Shown here piece after piece: positions 17,549 through 25,169 of a stretch of DNA of 64,000 bases (the first letter of the stretch is position 1; each line of letters opens with the position of its first letter). The DNA lies in the NCBI GenBank assembly GCA_045577415.1, contig JAZNII010000002.1, forward strand, positions 1 to 64,000. The letters are read 5' to 3'. The notes beneath the pieces are model-generated. The model saw only the letters and a list, made by a program, of their open reading frames with translations, was not told the origin of the DNA and did not search any database. A program made the position numbers and the translations under genes. Origin of the DNA: SVTX01 sp045577415. Lineage in GTDB: Bacteria; Bacillota; Clostridia; Oscillospirales; CAG-272.

Positions 17549-17779
17549 CTACGCGCATTTCGCGTAAACCTCCGGCACAGCCGCTGTAACGGGATGCGGT
17601 ACAAGAGCTACCCTGTAAATAGAGTTCATCGTTTCAAAATGAGCAAAGTCGTCGCTCACCTCAAATATCTCAACCACACGGGACGTATATAGAAAATCGC
17701 CTCCGTATGCGATAATGGCTCTCGCTCCCTCTCGAAGCGGATATACTACCTTGCCGCTGATACTAATTATTTTTTTCAT
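17549..17779 (-). CDS. Hypothetical protein, 76 aa
   Basis: A small protein (MKKIISISGKVVYPLREGAR...) with a beta-rich pattern, ending YAKCA. Twelve nt separate it from the next gene. I recognise no family. Size and location are typical of small accessory genes on conjugative elements. Confidence 0.6.
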   Translation of the reverse strand: MKKIISISGKVVYPLREGARAIIAYGGDFLYTSRVVEIFEVSDDFAHFETMNSIYRVALVPHPVTAAVPEVYAKCA

Positions 17780-17799
17780 TCTGTTTAACCTCCAATCTC

Positions 17800-18336
17800 T
17801 TATCCGTAGAATATTTTTCGCACTGTAGGATAGATATTATCGAGTAAGCGGTTGATCTCTTGAAAAGTCATACGCTCCGCCTTAGCTATTTCGTGCATCC
17901 TGCAGCCCTGAACCTTCATTTTGACAATTCTCATTTCCCTCTCCGGGAGCTGACGTGCCAATTCATGCATCAGCATTTCTTCTTTCATTTCTGTCGGCAA
18001 ATCGTCATAGATAATCGCATTTGCAAAACATAAACCTTTCTCCCCATCGATAAGCTCGTCAAGGCTAATAATAGTAGCATTTCTCTTTGGTCTTGATAAA
18101 TATTTGTAATAATCAAGTAAAATATGCTGCATACGTTTCCACGCAAGCGTTGAAAACTTGTATTTGCAAATCCTGTTATTATCAAAATACTCTTGCACAG
18201 CTCGCAAATAACCAAATACTACTACATCGTAATAATCATCCTCGGATAGTTGCTTTTCATTAAGAAAGGTATATATAATACCGTGATTGTCCTCAGCAAA
18301 TTGCCGTTCTTCTTTTGTAAATGGTTTTAAATCCAT
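17800..18336 (-). CDS. Sigma-70-like RNA polymerase sigma factor of the element
   Basis: 178 residues with a region-2 pattern (YYDVVVFGYLRAVQEYFDN ... FSTLAWKRMQHILLDYYKYL) and a region-4 helix-turn-helix (LPEREMRIVKMKVQGCRMHE then IAKAERMTFQEINRLLD). No region 1 or 3 is seen, which matches small sigma factors carried by conjugative elements and phages. It could direct polymerase to element promoters. It is followed by the 76-aa hypothetical in the same operon and preceded by a terminator at 18350-18389. Confidence 0.8.
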   Translation of the reverse strand: MDLKPFTKEERQFAEDNHGIIYTFLNEKQLSEDDYYDVVVFGYLRAVQEYFDNNRICKYKFSTLAWKRMQHILLDYYKYLSRPKRNATIISLDELIDGEKGLCFANAIIYDDLPTEMKEEMLMHELARQLPEREMRIVKMKVQGCRMHEIAKAERMTFQEINRLLDNIYPTVRKIFYG

Positions 18337-18349
18337 AGCTCTTCCTCCA

Positions 18350-18389
18350 AGAAAAAGGGATACCGTTCCCCAAAGGTTGCGGTATCCCT
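18350..18389 (-). terminator. Terminator between the Cys-motif protein gene and the sigma factor gene
   Basis: On the minus strand AGGGATACCG and CGGTATCCCT form a perfect 10-bp stem around a 14-nt loop (18389-18356) and are followed by TTTTTC. Located 39 nt after the stop of the gene to the right, it would insulate or attenuate expression of the sigma factor. Confidence 0.8.
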
Positions 18390-18427
18390 GACTGTTTTTG
18401 CTATGATTTATTTACATAGCAGTTTTC

Positions 18428-19276
18428 TTATAAAGGAAGCTCGTCTTTGTCTCCATCGATAGTGTCGTTGCTGGAAATCTCGAAATGAGTTCCGTTGTCA
18501 GCACTGTTGAAAGGGAGATCATCATAGAACGGCTCCGAATCTGAACGGTTCATTGCTTCTGTAGCGCGCATCTGGTTGATGCTCTTGATCTGCTCACGGA
18601 AATTCAGAGCAAATGACTTTACCTTTGCAAGATCTTCTCCTACAAAGTCATGCACCTTCTTAAAGGTTGCAACGCTATATGTGTTCGCTCCTTCAACTTT
18701 CTTGAGCCCTATCTGTACCACTGCCGCATACAAAGGACGGTGGCGAGAGACAAAACATGCATTCACAAAATCAGAATACGGTGTAAGGCTCGTGGGAGGA
18801 AGCGTAAGCTGTATCGGCATATAGTCGCCACTACGGTAAATGTAAAGCTGGCGCATGTTTTTGCACGCCTTACCCTTAGTAGGATTACCCTTACCATCCG
18901 TTGCGGTACCGTACTGATTCAAAGGACATACGGCACACGCACCTCCGGGAGTACCGATACCCATCTTACCGTCGAGAGACGAACAAATCGGGCTTACGTT
19001 ATCGTCGTACTCCGATCCTTCGGGCCAATACGCGCATGTGGAATGAGAGTACAAAATTACACCCTCAATCGTTTTAACGTAATCGGGGTCATCGGGGTTA
19101 TCACTCGGGATCTCAAACTGCAAAGCTCCTCCTGCGGGAATTTTTATTCTCGGGAAACTGAGCTGCAAGCCCTCGTAATCATCTGCAAGCTCTTCGCTTG
19201 TGAAATCACCGTCGACCATATCGGGAAGAGTAAAGCTCTTCTCTATCATTGCGTTTTCGTAGTTGTTGTTAGTCAT
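18428..19276 (-). CDS. Element protein with a Cys-rich (possibly zinc-binding) region, 282 aa
   Basis: Cysteines are spaced as single Cys (STCAYW), single Cys (ICSSLD), CxxC (GACAVCPLNQYG) and Cys (GKACKNMR), suggesting a zinc or Fe-S site in the first half. An acidic C-terminal tail (SNDTIDGDKDELPL) is reminiscent of single-stranded DNA-binding proteins. Proteins of this kind sit in replication or processing modules of phages and conjugative elements. I do not know a name for the family. It directly follows the DUF932 gene. Confidence 0.7.
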   Translation of the reverse strand: MTNNNYENAMIEKSFTLPDMVDGDFTSEELADDYEGLQLSFPRIKIPAGGALQFEIPSDNPDDPDYVKTIEGVILYSHSTCAYWPEGSEYDDNVSPICSSLDGKMGIGTPGGACAVCPLNQYGTATDGKGNPTKGKACKNMRQLYIYRSGDYMPIQLTLPPTSLTPYSDFVNACFVSRHRPLYAAVVQIGLKKVEGANTYSVATFKKVHDFVGEDLAKVKSFALNFREQIKSINQMRATEAMNRSDSEPFYDDLPFNSADNGTHFEISSNDTIDGDKDELPL

Positions 19277-19326
19277 AATATTTTAATCTCCTTTTATTTT
19301 AAAAAATAGTTTGTTGTTAGTCAGCA

Positions 19327-20400
19327 TTAAGCTGCTATGTGATTCATTCTTTCCCACTGTGTAGTAGGCATTGTCAGCATTCTATAGCTGATCTCTTCAA
19401 GATCGGTAGCGCGCTCATAGCTTTCAGTCACTATGCTCTGCCCTGTTACCGCACTTGCAAGTCCGAAGCGAGTCATATCCTGGCTATCCATAAGCCTGTC
19501 GAGTATGCCCTGTTCTTCGGTCTCGGTAATTCCAAATTCATTTGCTGCAACGTTGACGACGTACGGAACGTCGGCTTCGTTGATGTGTGCGCCGATTGCC
19601 TCCTGCATTCCCGATACCGTCTGTTCGAAGGTATCTTCGTCCAACGCATCTCTGACAGACGTGCGTATCTTTTCAAGGAACGCATTATCGTCAGCCATAA
19701 GAAAGGTTTCGGGACGGAGTTGGAAATGCTCGCTTGTTCTGTAGGTAGGACCCGAATGTGTACGCTTGACCTTTCCAATATCTGTGATCATACCGAACTC
19801 AAGCTCGGGACAATAGATCATTGGTGACACATAAAAGGTTCCAAGTCCTGTTTCGCTGTTGCAAATCACCATTCCTGCCTGTACCGTTTTACCGGGAGCT
19901 ATCTCGCGTTGCATATTCGGATTGACGACCTTCATAAAAAGGTGATTTTCTGTAATCTGGTTGCTTACGAACTGCACGTTTGGGATCTCTCCGATCACGG
20001 GCATTACGGCACAAACAATCTCGTGGTTGTCAATGCGAAGATACCGGTTACTTAAAAACGCTCGAACCTTGCCCTCCAGTACACGAAGCATACGTTGCTC
20101 GGGATTCTGCCTGAACCAATAGTTGACGTTCTCTGTAAGAAGTCCGCATCCCTCCTCAAGCATTCGGTTGTAATACTTTATGGGAATGCCAAGTCGGGCA
20201 CTGATCTGTCTGTGCGCATTATCAGCAATAGACATCGGCTCAAGGCGGTCGATTCCGTCATTATCCAACACTCTCAGATACAAGTCAGAGTTGTATTTCT
20301 CCATTATGAGGCTTGGACTGTTTACAACATAATCCTCCTTGATAGCATTTTGACGCATGATCTCGCCTGCCAACTCTTCGATTGCAAGGCCCGCTTTCAT
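19327..20400 (-). CDS. DUF932 phage/plasmid-like protein
   Basis: 357 residues, typical DUF932 length. The recognisable core includes GIPIKYYNRMLEE, LRVLEGKVRAFLSNRYLRID and GMVICNSETGLGTF. The family is widespread on plasmids, phages and conjugative elements and is suspected to act in DNA replication or recombination; no activity is established. ATG at 20400 with AAAGGAG upstream. It stands between the leader-controlled membrane protein gene and the Cys-motif gene, all leftward. Confidence 0.85.
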   Translation of the reverse strand: MKAGLAIEELAGEIMRQNAIKEDYVVNSPSLIMEKYNSDLYLRVLDNDGIDRLEPMSIADNAHRQISARLGIPIKYYNRMLEEGCGLLTENVNYWFRQNPEQRMLRVLEGKVRAFLSNRYLRIDNHEIVCAVMPVIGEIPNVQFVSNQITENHLFMKVVNPNMQREIAPGKTVQAGMVICNSETGLGTFYVSPMIYCPELEFGMITDIGKVKRTHSGPTYRTSEHFQLRPETFLMADDNAFLEKIRTSVRDALDEDTFEQTVSGMQEAIGAHINEADVPYVVNVAANEFGITETEEQGILDRLMDSQDMTRFGLASAVTGQSIVTESYERATDLEEISYRMLTMPTTQWERMNHIAA

Positions 20401-20431
20401 AATACATCACTCCTTTCCGTATCATTTTCCT

Positions 20432-21238
20432 CTACCACGAGACAACAACGGCATCATCGGTGACACTTGCTGCAAGACCTTCGCTTTGAAAAACCTTTGC
20501 AAGCCCGTGCCAATAGATCTTATCGGGCATCGCTTCAAGGGTTGCCTTTTTGATTGCTCTTTCGTCTTGCGTAATAATTACGTCGCCGCTCTCTGTAATG
20601 GATAAACTGCTGTGACCGCGGGAATTCAAATCGGTAATGATGTTTTCAAGGACTATGCGTCCTTTCTGTTCATACCACACCTGCGGATTGATCGGATTCT
20701 TCGGCGAAGCCGGTGTGGCTTCATCCTTCTCGGATGACCCTGCCGAATCCTCACCAATCGGAACCACCTTCAGCATCTCGTAGGTAATCTCGGCTTTCTT
20801 ATTAATCGTAACATCGGCGTGGCTGAAGTCAGTAACACCGAACACCTGAATGCGCCCCGTTCCTCCGTTTGAAACGAGTGCCTCAGGATCCTCTACACGC
20901 CACTCCCAAGAAGAACCGGGATATGCCGACTGCAAATAGCTTGTAATGCGGTGATTGACGTGAAGAAGCAATGAATGAGAATTACAATCATTCATTGTAG
21001 TTTTTTTCAATTTGCGTTCTTCATCCTCGTAGTAAATTCTCAGCTTGTGAGCTTCTTTCTTATTAATCCATTCCTTTATTCGAGGAATGAAATACACCTT
21101 GGAAGCCCAAATGCTCCACGCAATAAGCGACAATATGCTTAAACCAAGCAATACGTATCCTCCGGTAAACACTGTAAGTACAAGCTGAACGATAATAAGA
21201 ACGCTAACTACGCTCCATAAGGTTTTCTTTTTTTTCAT
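20432..21238 (-). CDS. Membrane-anchored hypothetical protein, 268 aa
   Basis: The start at ATG 21238 is chosen because GAAAGGAC lies just upstream; a longer frame to 21403 runs through the attenuator hairpin and is unlikely to be translated. Residues 1-50 hold a basic start (MKKKK) and two hydrophobic segments (SVVSVLIIVQLVLTVFTGGY and LLGLSILSLIAWSIW). The rest is soluble, with a Ser/Pro/Glu-rich linker (AGSSEKDEATPASPKNP). No known domain is recognised. It is the first full gene behind the promoter and structured leader at 21571-21767. Confidence 0.65.
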   Translation of the reverse strand: MKKKKTLWSVVSVLIIVQLVLTVFTGGYVLLGLSILSLIAWSIWASKVYFIPRIKEWINKKEAHKLRIYYEDEERKLKKTTMNDCNSHSLLLHVNHRITSYLQSAYPGSSWEWRVEDPEALVSNGGTGRIQVFGVTDFSHADVTINKKAEITYEMLKVVPIGEDSAGSSEKDEATPASPKNPINPQVWYEQKGRIVLENIITDLNSRGHSSLSITESGDVIITQDERAIKKATLEAMPDKIYWHGLAKVFQSEGLAASVTDDAVVVSW

Positions 21239-21285
21239 TTTTTCGTCCTTTCTCTTTTTTGTTTTTCTTTTTGGATCTTTAAAAC

Positions 21286-21338
21286 AAAAAAGGAACCGCC
21301 AACGTTTTTTCCTTTGAAAAACATTAGCAGTTCCTTTT
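21286..21338 (-). terminator. Attenuator/terminator hairpin in the leader of the membrane protein gene
   Basis: On the minus strand, AAAAGGAACTGCTAATGTTTTT pairs imperfectly with AAAAAACGTTGGCGGTTCCTTTT (positions given on either side of a CAAAGG loop), followed by more T's. It lies between the 25-codon leader peptide and the membrane protein gene, so expression of that gene needs read-through. Confidence 0.7.
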
Positions 21339-21478
21339 AGTTGCCAAGCGTTCCTGGCACGGGTACATTTCTCCGAAACTGAGAGCTCGTTATACAGCTC
21401 CATCTATCGGATTTTTCATGTTCCGAGAATTCATCGTCTCGGAAGCTTTGACATTGCAATCTCAATTCCTTACACAAA

Positions 21479-21556
21479 TCAATTCTTGTGTGACTTTGAG
21501 ATTGCGTCGCGACGATCTTTATTCTCATAACAAGATCGTCTAAGCAAATGCTCCAT
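21479..21556 (-). CDS. Leader peptide, 25 aa
   Basis: ATG at 21556 stands 5 nt after AAAGGAGAG, the best ribosome-binding site in the neighbourhood. The frame reads MEHLLRRSCYENKDRRDAIS and ends in KSHKN. It directly follows the strong hairpin of the leader RNA and precedes the attenuator. Such short Arg-rich peptides behind a leader often serve in translation-coupled attenuation. Its role here is inference. Confidence 0.45.
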   Translation of the reverse strand: MEHLLRRSCYENKDRRDAISKSHKN

Positions 21557-21570
21557 TTCTCTCCTTTCTG

Positions 21571-21734
21571 CCTGTCGGCTTTTTTATCTATATAAAAAAG
21601 TGCCGACAGGATAGACTTCCCCTGTAAAAAGGGCAGTCTGACCAGTCAGCACTTGCATACAAAAATAACAACGTGTGCATTGCGAGTTTTAACTCACGGG
21701 TATCCTTTCGGATGGGCACAAAAATCAATTACAC
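21571..21734 (-). ncRNA. Structured 5' leader RNA with mutually exclusive stems
   Basis: Transcription from the promoter at 21739-21767 would yield a leader with, in order: a three-way junction (GUGC/GCAC closing AUCC-GAAA-GGAU and GUGAGU-UAAA-ACUCGC), and then AAGUGCUGAC (21654-21645), which can pair over ten positions with GUCGGCACUU. A nested GACUGCCCU/AGGGGAAGUC hairpin lies between those arms. The second arm also belongs to a very strong hairpin, CCUGUCGGC/GCCGACAGG with an extended U/A stem (21610-21571), that ends 1-3 nt before the leader-peptide ribosome-binding site. Two competing folds are the architecture of an attenuator or riboswitch. I recognise no known class. Confidence 0.55.
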
Positions 21735-21738
21735 TTGT

Positions 21739-21767
21739 ATTATACCACAATATATTGATTTTGTCAA
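21739..21767 (-). promoter_or_regulatory. Consensus sigma-70 promoter for the leader transcript
   Basis: On the minus strand TTGACA (21767-21762), exactly 17 bp, TATAAT (21744-21739): a perfect match to the consensus, unlike the weak promoters elsewhere in the element. Strong constitutive initiation suggests that control happens afterwards, in the leader. Confidence 0.85.
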
Positions 21768-21812
21768 GTCCCTAAGCCACTACATATAGTAGTTTTAAAA
21801 AAATAATTGTTT

Positions 21813-22259
21813 TCAAGTGATCTTTTCATATCCAAGAAAGCAATCCGAAGACAAAGCAGAATCAAAATATTCATTTCCAAGGGTTAATCTCGTTGTTTTC
21901 TTAAAATAAAAGCGGTATCGTTCCCCAACTGTAATTTTTGACTGCTTGCTTAAAAGGAATGCCGTTTCGTTTCCTTCCTCGTCGATCAATTTTACTTTGC
22001 GAAACTTAGTGAGAAGCCTGGGCACGTTAGCCGAGCAGGTACCCTCAACTATCTCATATTCTTTTTTTGATGCAACCCGATACATAGTAAACGCGTTATA
22101 AAAGCTCAGTCCGCATATGGCAAGGCTTAACAGCATCATCATAATATCCTTTGCAAATGCGGCAAAGGTGACACCTATAAGTAAGCAACAGCTGCCAATT
22201 ACTGCGGTCAATATAACTTTTCGTTTAAGAGGCGCGGGAAAGCTTGTCCATTTATCCAT
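21813..22259 (-). CDS. Small membrane protein, 148 aa
   Basis: ATG at 22259 with GGAGG 9 nt upstream; the GTG at 22265 lies too close to that site. Two hydrophobic segments (VILTAVIGSCCLLIGVTFAA and MMMLLSLAICGLSFYNAF) are followed by a beta-rich soluble domain (EIVEGTCSANVPRLL ... KITVGERYRFYFKK). No family is recognised. It starts 2 nt after the upstream gene's stop, so the two are coupled. Confidence 0.65.
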   Translation of the reverse strand: MDKWTSFPAPLKRKVILTAVIGSCCLLIGVTFAAFAKDIMMMLLSLAICGLSFYNAFTMYRVASKKEYEIVEGTCSANVPRLLTKFRKVKLIDEEGNETAFLLSKQSKITVGERYRFYFKKTTRLTLGNEYFDSALSSDCFLGYEKIT

Positions 22260-22261
22260 TA

Positions 22262-22948
22262 TCACACACCTCCAAATACGATCTGCTGACGCAGATAGAG
22301 ATTTGCAACGTCGGTAAGCACGGGACGACAGACCGGAGAGCTCTTTACATTGTACGCGATATTGTCGCTGGTAAGATGCTCGTCGTGATAGATGGTGTCA
22401 AGGATCTCCTCGTCGTTGGCAAAGTGAGTCTTATCTGACTCAACGCATTTGATGATCTCAGCGGTAGAAAAGGTTGCCTGATGCGCGATACGCATAACCT
22501 TCTTCTCTCCATCGCTCCGCTTATCACGGAACAAAATTCTCTTGGTCACCTTGAAGGGCATACCCTTAGCGGTGAGTCTGACAAATGAGAACACCCTGAG
22601 GAAGATATTCTCAGATACGGGAACAACGTAAAGGTTGGAGAGCAGGTCATAGAGAGCGTCTGCCGCGGTTTCACCTGTTCCTTCTGCGATAAGTCCTCGC
22701 TGCATCAGATAATACTGACACGCTTCCATAGTCCTATGATATCCGAGCCCGAGCTCGTTAATCTTTTTTTCATATAGACCTTTGATCTCGTCGGCGGATA
22801 AGATTCTCCAATTGAGCACAGACCAAAGCACCATTTCCTGCATATCAAGGTTGTACTCATTTTTACCGATCTCCACACAGGGATAGGCCATTCCCTTTTC
22901 ACCTTTCTTCTGCTTCATAATTCCTACTGCGGTGTAAAATTTCATCAT
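22262..22948 (-). CDS. Hypothetical protein, 228 aa
   Basis: A soluble alpha-helical protein with no motif I recognise; the middle (LSADEIKGLYEKKINELGLG) looks like a winged-helix or regulator-type fold. ATG at 22948 is preceded by GGAGAAAAAACT. It is coupled to the following membrane protein gene. Possible role in element control; no function is assigned. Confidence 0.6.
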   Translation of the reverse strand: MMKFYTAVGIMKQKKGEKGMAYPCVEIGKNEYNLDMQEMVLWSVLNWRILSADEIKGLYEKKINELGLGYHRTMEACQYYLMQRGLIAEGTGETAADALYDLLSNLYVVPVSENIFLRVFSFVRLTAKGMPFKVTKRILFRDKRSDGEKKVMRIAHQATFSTAEIIKCVESDKTHFANDEEILDTIYHDEHLTSDNIAYNVKSSPVCRPVLTDVANLYLRQQIVFGGV

Positions 22949-22985
22949 AGTTTTTTCTCCTTTTATGTTTTTTCATTCTTTTTTC

Positions 22986-23393
22986 TTATGCAACGGTATT
23001 AATCTTTTTACAGACCTCGTCGCAAGCGGCAATAACCCGGTCGCACATATATTCACTGAACATTCCGATATGCGCTTGGCTGTCATTGAGACAAAACCTA
23101 TCTTGCAGCCATTTGTATGCCTGCTCCTTGGTCATAACACCGTTTTCCCAAATTTTCGCCAAGGCTCTATGGGCGAGGATCCTTCTATTACGAAGCTCGC
23201 TGTTTGCAAGCGTCCCCATAGGTCGCTTACTCTCTTTATGAGCGTTAACATAAGAATCGCATTTGGGATAACGGTCACAAACAAACAGTAATGCGGTTTC
23301 GTCTATCGTGTTTTCCTTGTAGACCACGCTTGCGGGACGAAGCTTCGCTTCAGCACCGCAATATGGACAGTAGATCTTTTGCTTCTTTTTCAT
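22986..23393 (-). CDS. Zinc-ribbon protein (DUF3268-like), 135 aa
   Basis: The N-terminus YCPYCGAEAKLRPASVVY and a second pair around FVCDRYPKCDSYV give a CxxC...CxxxxxC zinc ribbon like that of DUF3268 proteins. The rest is helical (GVMTKEQAYKWLQDRF). Start at ATG 23393, 7 nt after the preceding stop; the upstream GGAGG is within that gene's last codons. The family occurs on phages and conjugative elements. Confidence 0.7.
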   Translation of the reverse strand: MKKKQKIYCPYCGAEAKLRPASVVYKENTIDETALLFVCDRYPKCDSYVNAHKESKRPMGTLANSELRNRRILAHRALAKIWENGVMTKEQAYKWLQDRFCLNDSQAHIGMFSEYMCDRVIAACDEVCKKINTVA

Positions 23394-23400
23394 TTTGTTG

Positions 23401-23739
23401 TTATAACACCTCCGTTTTAATGTTTTCATACATCGAGCAAACGGGACACGCCGTTTTATCGGTATTCCAGAGCAGCCATCCACGATACATATTTTCAAAG
23501 GCTTGTCTGCTTATCGTTCCGCTCATTTCGTCCTTTTGCGGATACTCGCCCGTCAGCTCATAAAATTTTCTCACCGGGAATAATACTGGTCTTGCATCTG
23601 CATCTGCGATCATCATATACCCTTCGTCGCACTCTACGTATATGGAATTCCGATAATTCCCTCGCGTCAATCCCATAAATCTGTATAGCTCGCGAACGTC
23701 GTCCCTGCCTTGAGCGCGAAATTCTCCCTTCACTATCAT
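23401..23739 (-). CDS. Hypothetical protein, 112 aa
   Basis: Begins MIVKGEFRAQGRDDVRELYR and contains a CxxC (TACPVCSMYENI) near the C-terminus. It overlaps nothing and sits between DUF3789 and the zinc-ribbon gene with short spacing. No family is recognised. Confidence 0.55.
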   Translation of the reverse strand: MIVKGEFRAQGRDDVRELYRFMGLTRGNYRNSIYVECDEGYMMIADADARPVLFPVRKFYELTGEYPQKDEMSGTISRQAFENMYRGWLLWNTDKTACPVCSMYENIKTEVL

Positions 23740-23750
23740 TATACGATTTT

Positions 23751-23900
23751 TTATTCAAGATCCCCCCCTTCACTACTTTTTAAAGACGGATCAGGGCTTT
23801 CATTTTCTGCGGATTTGCCTGACATTTGGAACAAACACATAGCAACAACTCCAATAATTCCCCCGAGCCAAAGTCCTACAAAAAACAATAAAATAGGCAA
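23751..23900 (-). CDS. DUF3789-like single-pass membrane peptide, 49 aa
   Basis: TTG start at 23900, 8 nt after AAAGGAGG. The peptide is one N-terminal transmembrane helix (PILLFFVGLWLGGIIGVVAM) followed by a polar tail (CLFQMSGKSAENESPDPSLK). This layout and the GGIIGVV pattern match DUF3789, a tiny protein of Tn916/Tn1549-like elements. The role is unknown. Confidence 0.75.
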   Translation of the reverse strand: MPILLFFVGLWLGGIIGVVAMCLFQMSGKSAENESPDPSLKSSEGGDLE

Positions 23901-23925
23901 TTTTTAATCCTCCTTTGCCTTAAAG

Positions 23926-23965
23926 TAAAAAAATCGGAGCACTGCCAATATGACAATGCTCCGAT
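23926..23965 (-). terminator. Terminator after the S1-domain gene
   Basis: On the minus strand ATCGGAGCA and TGCTCCGAT pair (with an extension through TTG/CAG), followed by a run of seven T's, immediately after the gene stop at 23972. It separates the transfer operon from the accessory genes to the left. Confidence 0.85.
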
Positions 23966-23971
23966 TGTGTT

Positions 23972-25168
23972 TTAAATGTTTTGCTTAATGATTCTTGTAA
24001 TGATACCTACCGCAACACCGCGCTCCTCATCAATATGAGTGACCGCAAAGCTGACGTCATCCTTCTTTCCCGGCATTCGTCGGTCAAGACAAGAATGAGC
24101 AACGGCGTTGATGCCGTTCGTAAGGCGAATAAATATTACTCCCCTGCTTATGTCGGTTACTCTTCCCGCGTATTTGCTCTGAACGCGGCAAGTGCTGAGC
24201 TTAGGTCGCATATTGGCTTCGGTTGCGCTTTTAACGTCAGCTTTTATCGAAAGGGTTTCTATGTTATCTCTATTTACCGAAAGAATACGTATAAGGACGT
24301 GGTCGCCGACAGAAAAACGCTCGTGAGCGTCGCCAACCCAATCCCACGAAAGATCGCGCGCCAGGATCGTACACTCTACTCCGAACGCTTCAACGCGAAT
24401 CGCCTTTTCAGCAACGGCAACGACGCGCGCCTGAACAATACGTCCGTCATATATTTTGTAAGCACCGTTCTTATCGGTATCAAAATAAAAGGTCATACGC
24501 TTCTTAAGCATCGCGTCACGACGGCTCGCAACAACGTTTCTGGTCTTAGCATCAATTCCCTTTACTACAAAATCAATTTCAGCACCGAGCATTGTATTGA
24601 GAAGCTTGTGCTGGCGAATGACGTAGTTTTCATATTCATCCCCTGAAAGCTTATTGGGAAACGATGCCGTCATTTCCTTGAACGGAATTATAATGCGATA
24701 GCCCTTGTATTCTACAACGCATACCGTTTTGCCCGCATCCAATTGCTCTATACCACCGAACATTCCGGTAAGGATCTTACGAGTTCGGTAAGCATTGTGA
24801 ATCTCATGCCAAGCAATCTCCGCAAGATCCTCCTCTGTCTGAACCTCAGCGCCTGCATCGATCGTCAAGATTGCTTCTTCTTTGGAAATTGTTTTCGTCC
24901 TCTTTTCGGGCACATTCTTTTCTTCCGTTATGTCCTGAATATCGGGTTCTTCGGGCACTTCGACTGCCGGTTTCGCTGCATTCTTTTTAGAAGTGCGTTT
25001 TTTCTTGGGAGTCGGCTCCACTGCTTCCTGTTCGGTTGCGGGTACTTCCTCAATTGTTTTTTCTTCGTGATGTTCTTCTGACGCATTTATTACCTCCTTC
25101 TTTTCTTCGTCATTAGCTTCGGTCACATTCATAGCGACCTCAAGGTCTTCAGTTTTCTTTTTTGTCAT
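23972..25168 (-). CDS. S1 RNA-binding-domain protein of the conjugative element
   Basis: 398 residues. The first 100 are highly charged and repetitive (Glu, Lys, Pro; TPKKKRTSKK) and probably disordered. After about residue 200 come beta-barrel-like stretches: DGRIVQARVVAVAEKAIRVE with FSVGDHVLIRILSV, then YAGRVTDISRGVIFIRLTNG with HSCLDRR, typical of S1/OB folds. Proteins with this layout accompany Tn1549-like transfer genes. It is the last gene of the transfer operon, 2 nt after virD4, and is followed by a terminator. Confidence 0.75.
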   Translation of the reverse strand: MTKKKTEDLEVAMNVTEANDEEKKEVINASEEHHEEKTIEEVPATEQEAVEPTPKKKRTSKKNAAKPAVEVPEEPDIQDITEEKNVPEKRTKTISKEEAILTIDAGAEVQTEEDLAEIAWHEIHNAYRTRKILTGMFGGIEQLDAGKTVCVVEYKGYRIIIPFKEMTASFPNKLSGDEYENYVIRQHKLLNTMLGAEIDFVVKGIDAKTRNVVASRRDAMLKKRMTFYFDTDKNGAYKIYDGRIVQARVVAVAEKAIRVEAFGVECTILARDLSWDWVGDAHERFSVGDHVLIRILSVNRDNIETLSIKADVKSATEANMRPKLSTCRVQSKYAGRVTDISRGVIFIRLTNGINAVAHSCLDRRMPGKKDDVSFAVTHIDEERGVAVGIITRIIKQNI

Positions 25169-25169
25169 G

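Noticed and set aside
21337..21528. Minus-strand frame of 63 codons in the leader region
   Set aside because: It overlaps the better-supported 25-codon leader peptide and lacks a ribosome-binding site of its own.
21571..21734. Considered as a hammerhead ribozyme or c-di-GMP riboswitch
   Set aside because: The conserved CUGANGA core of hammerheads and the signature sequences of c-di-GMP riboswitches are not present.
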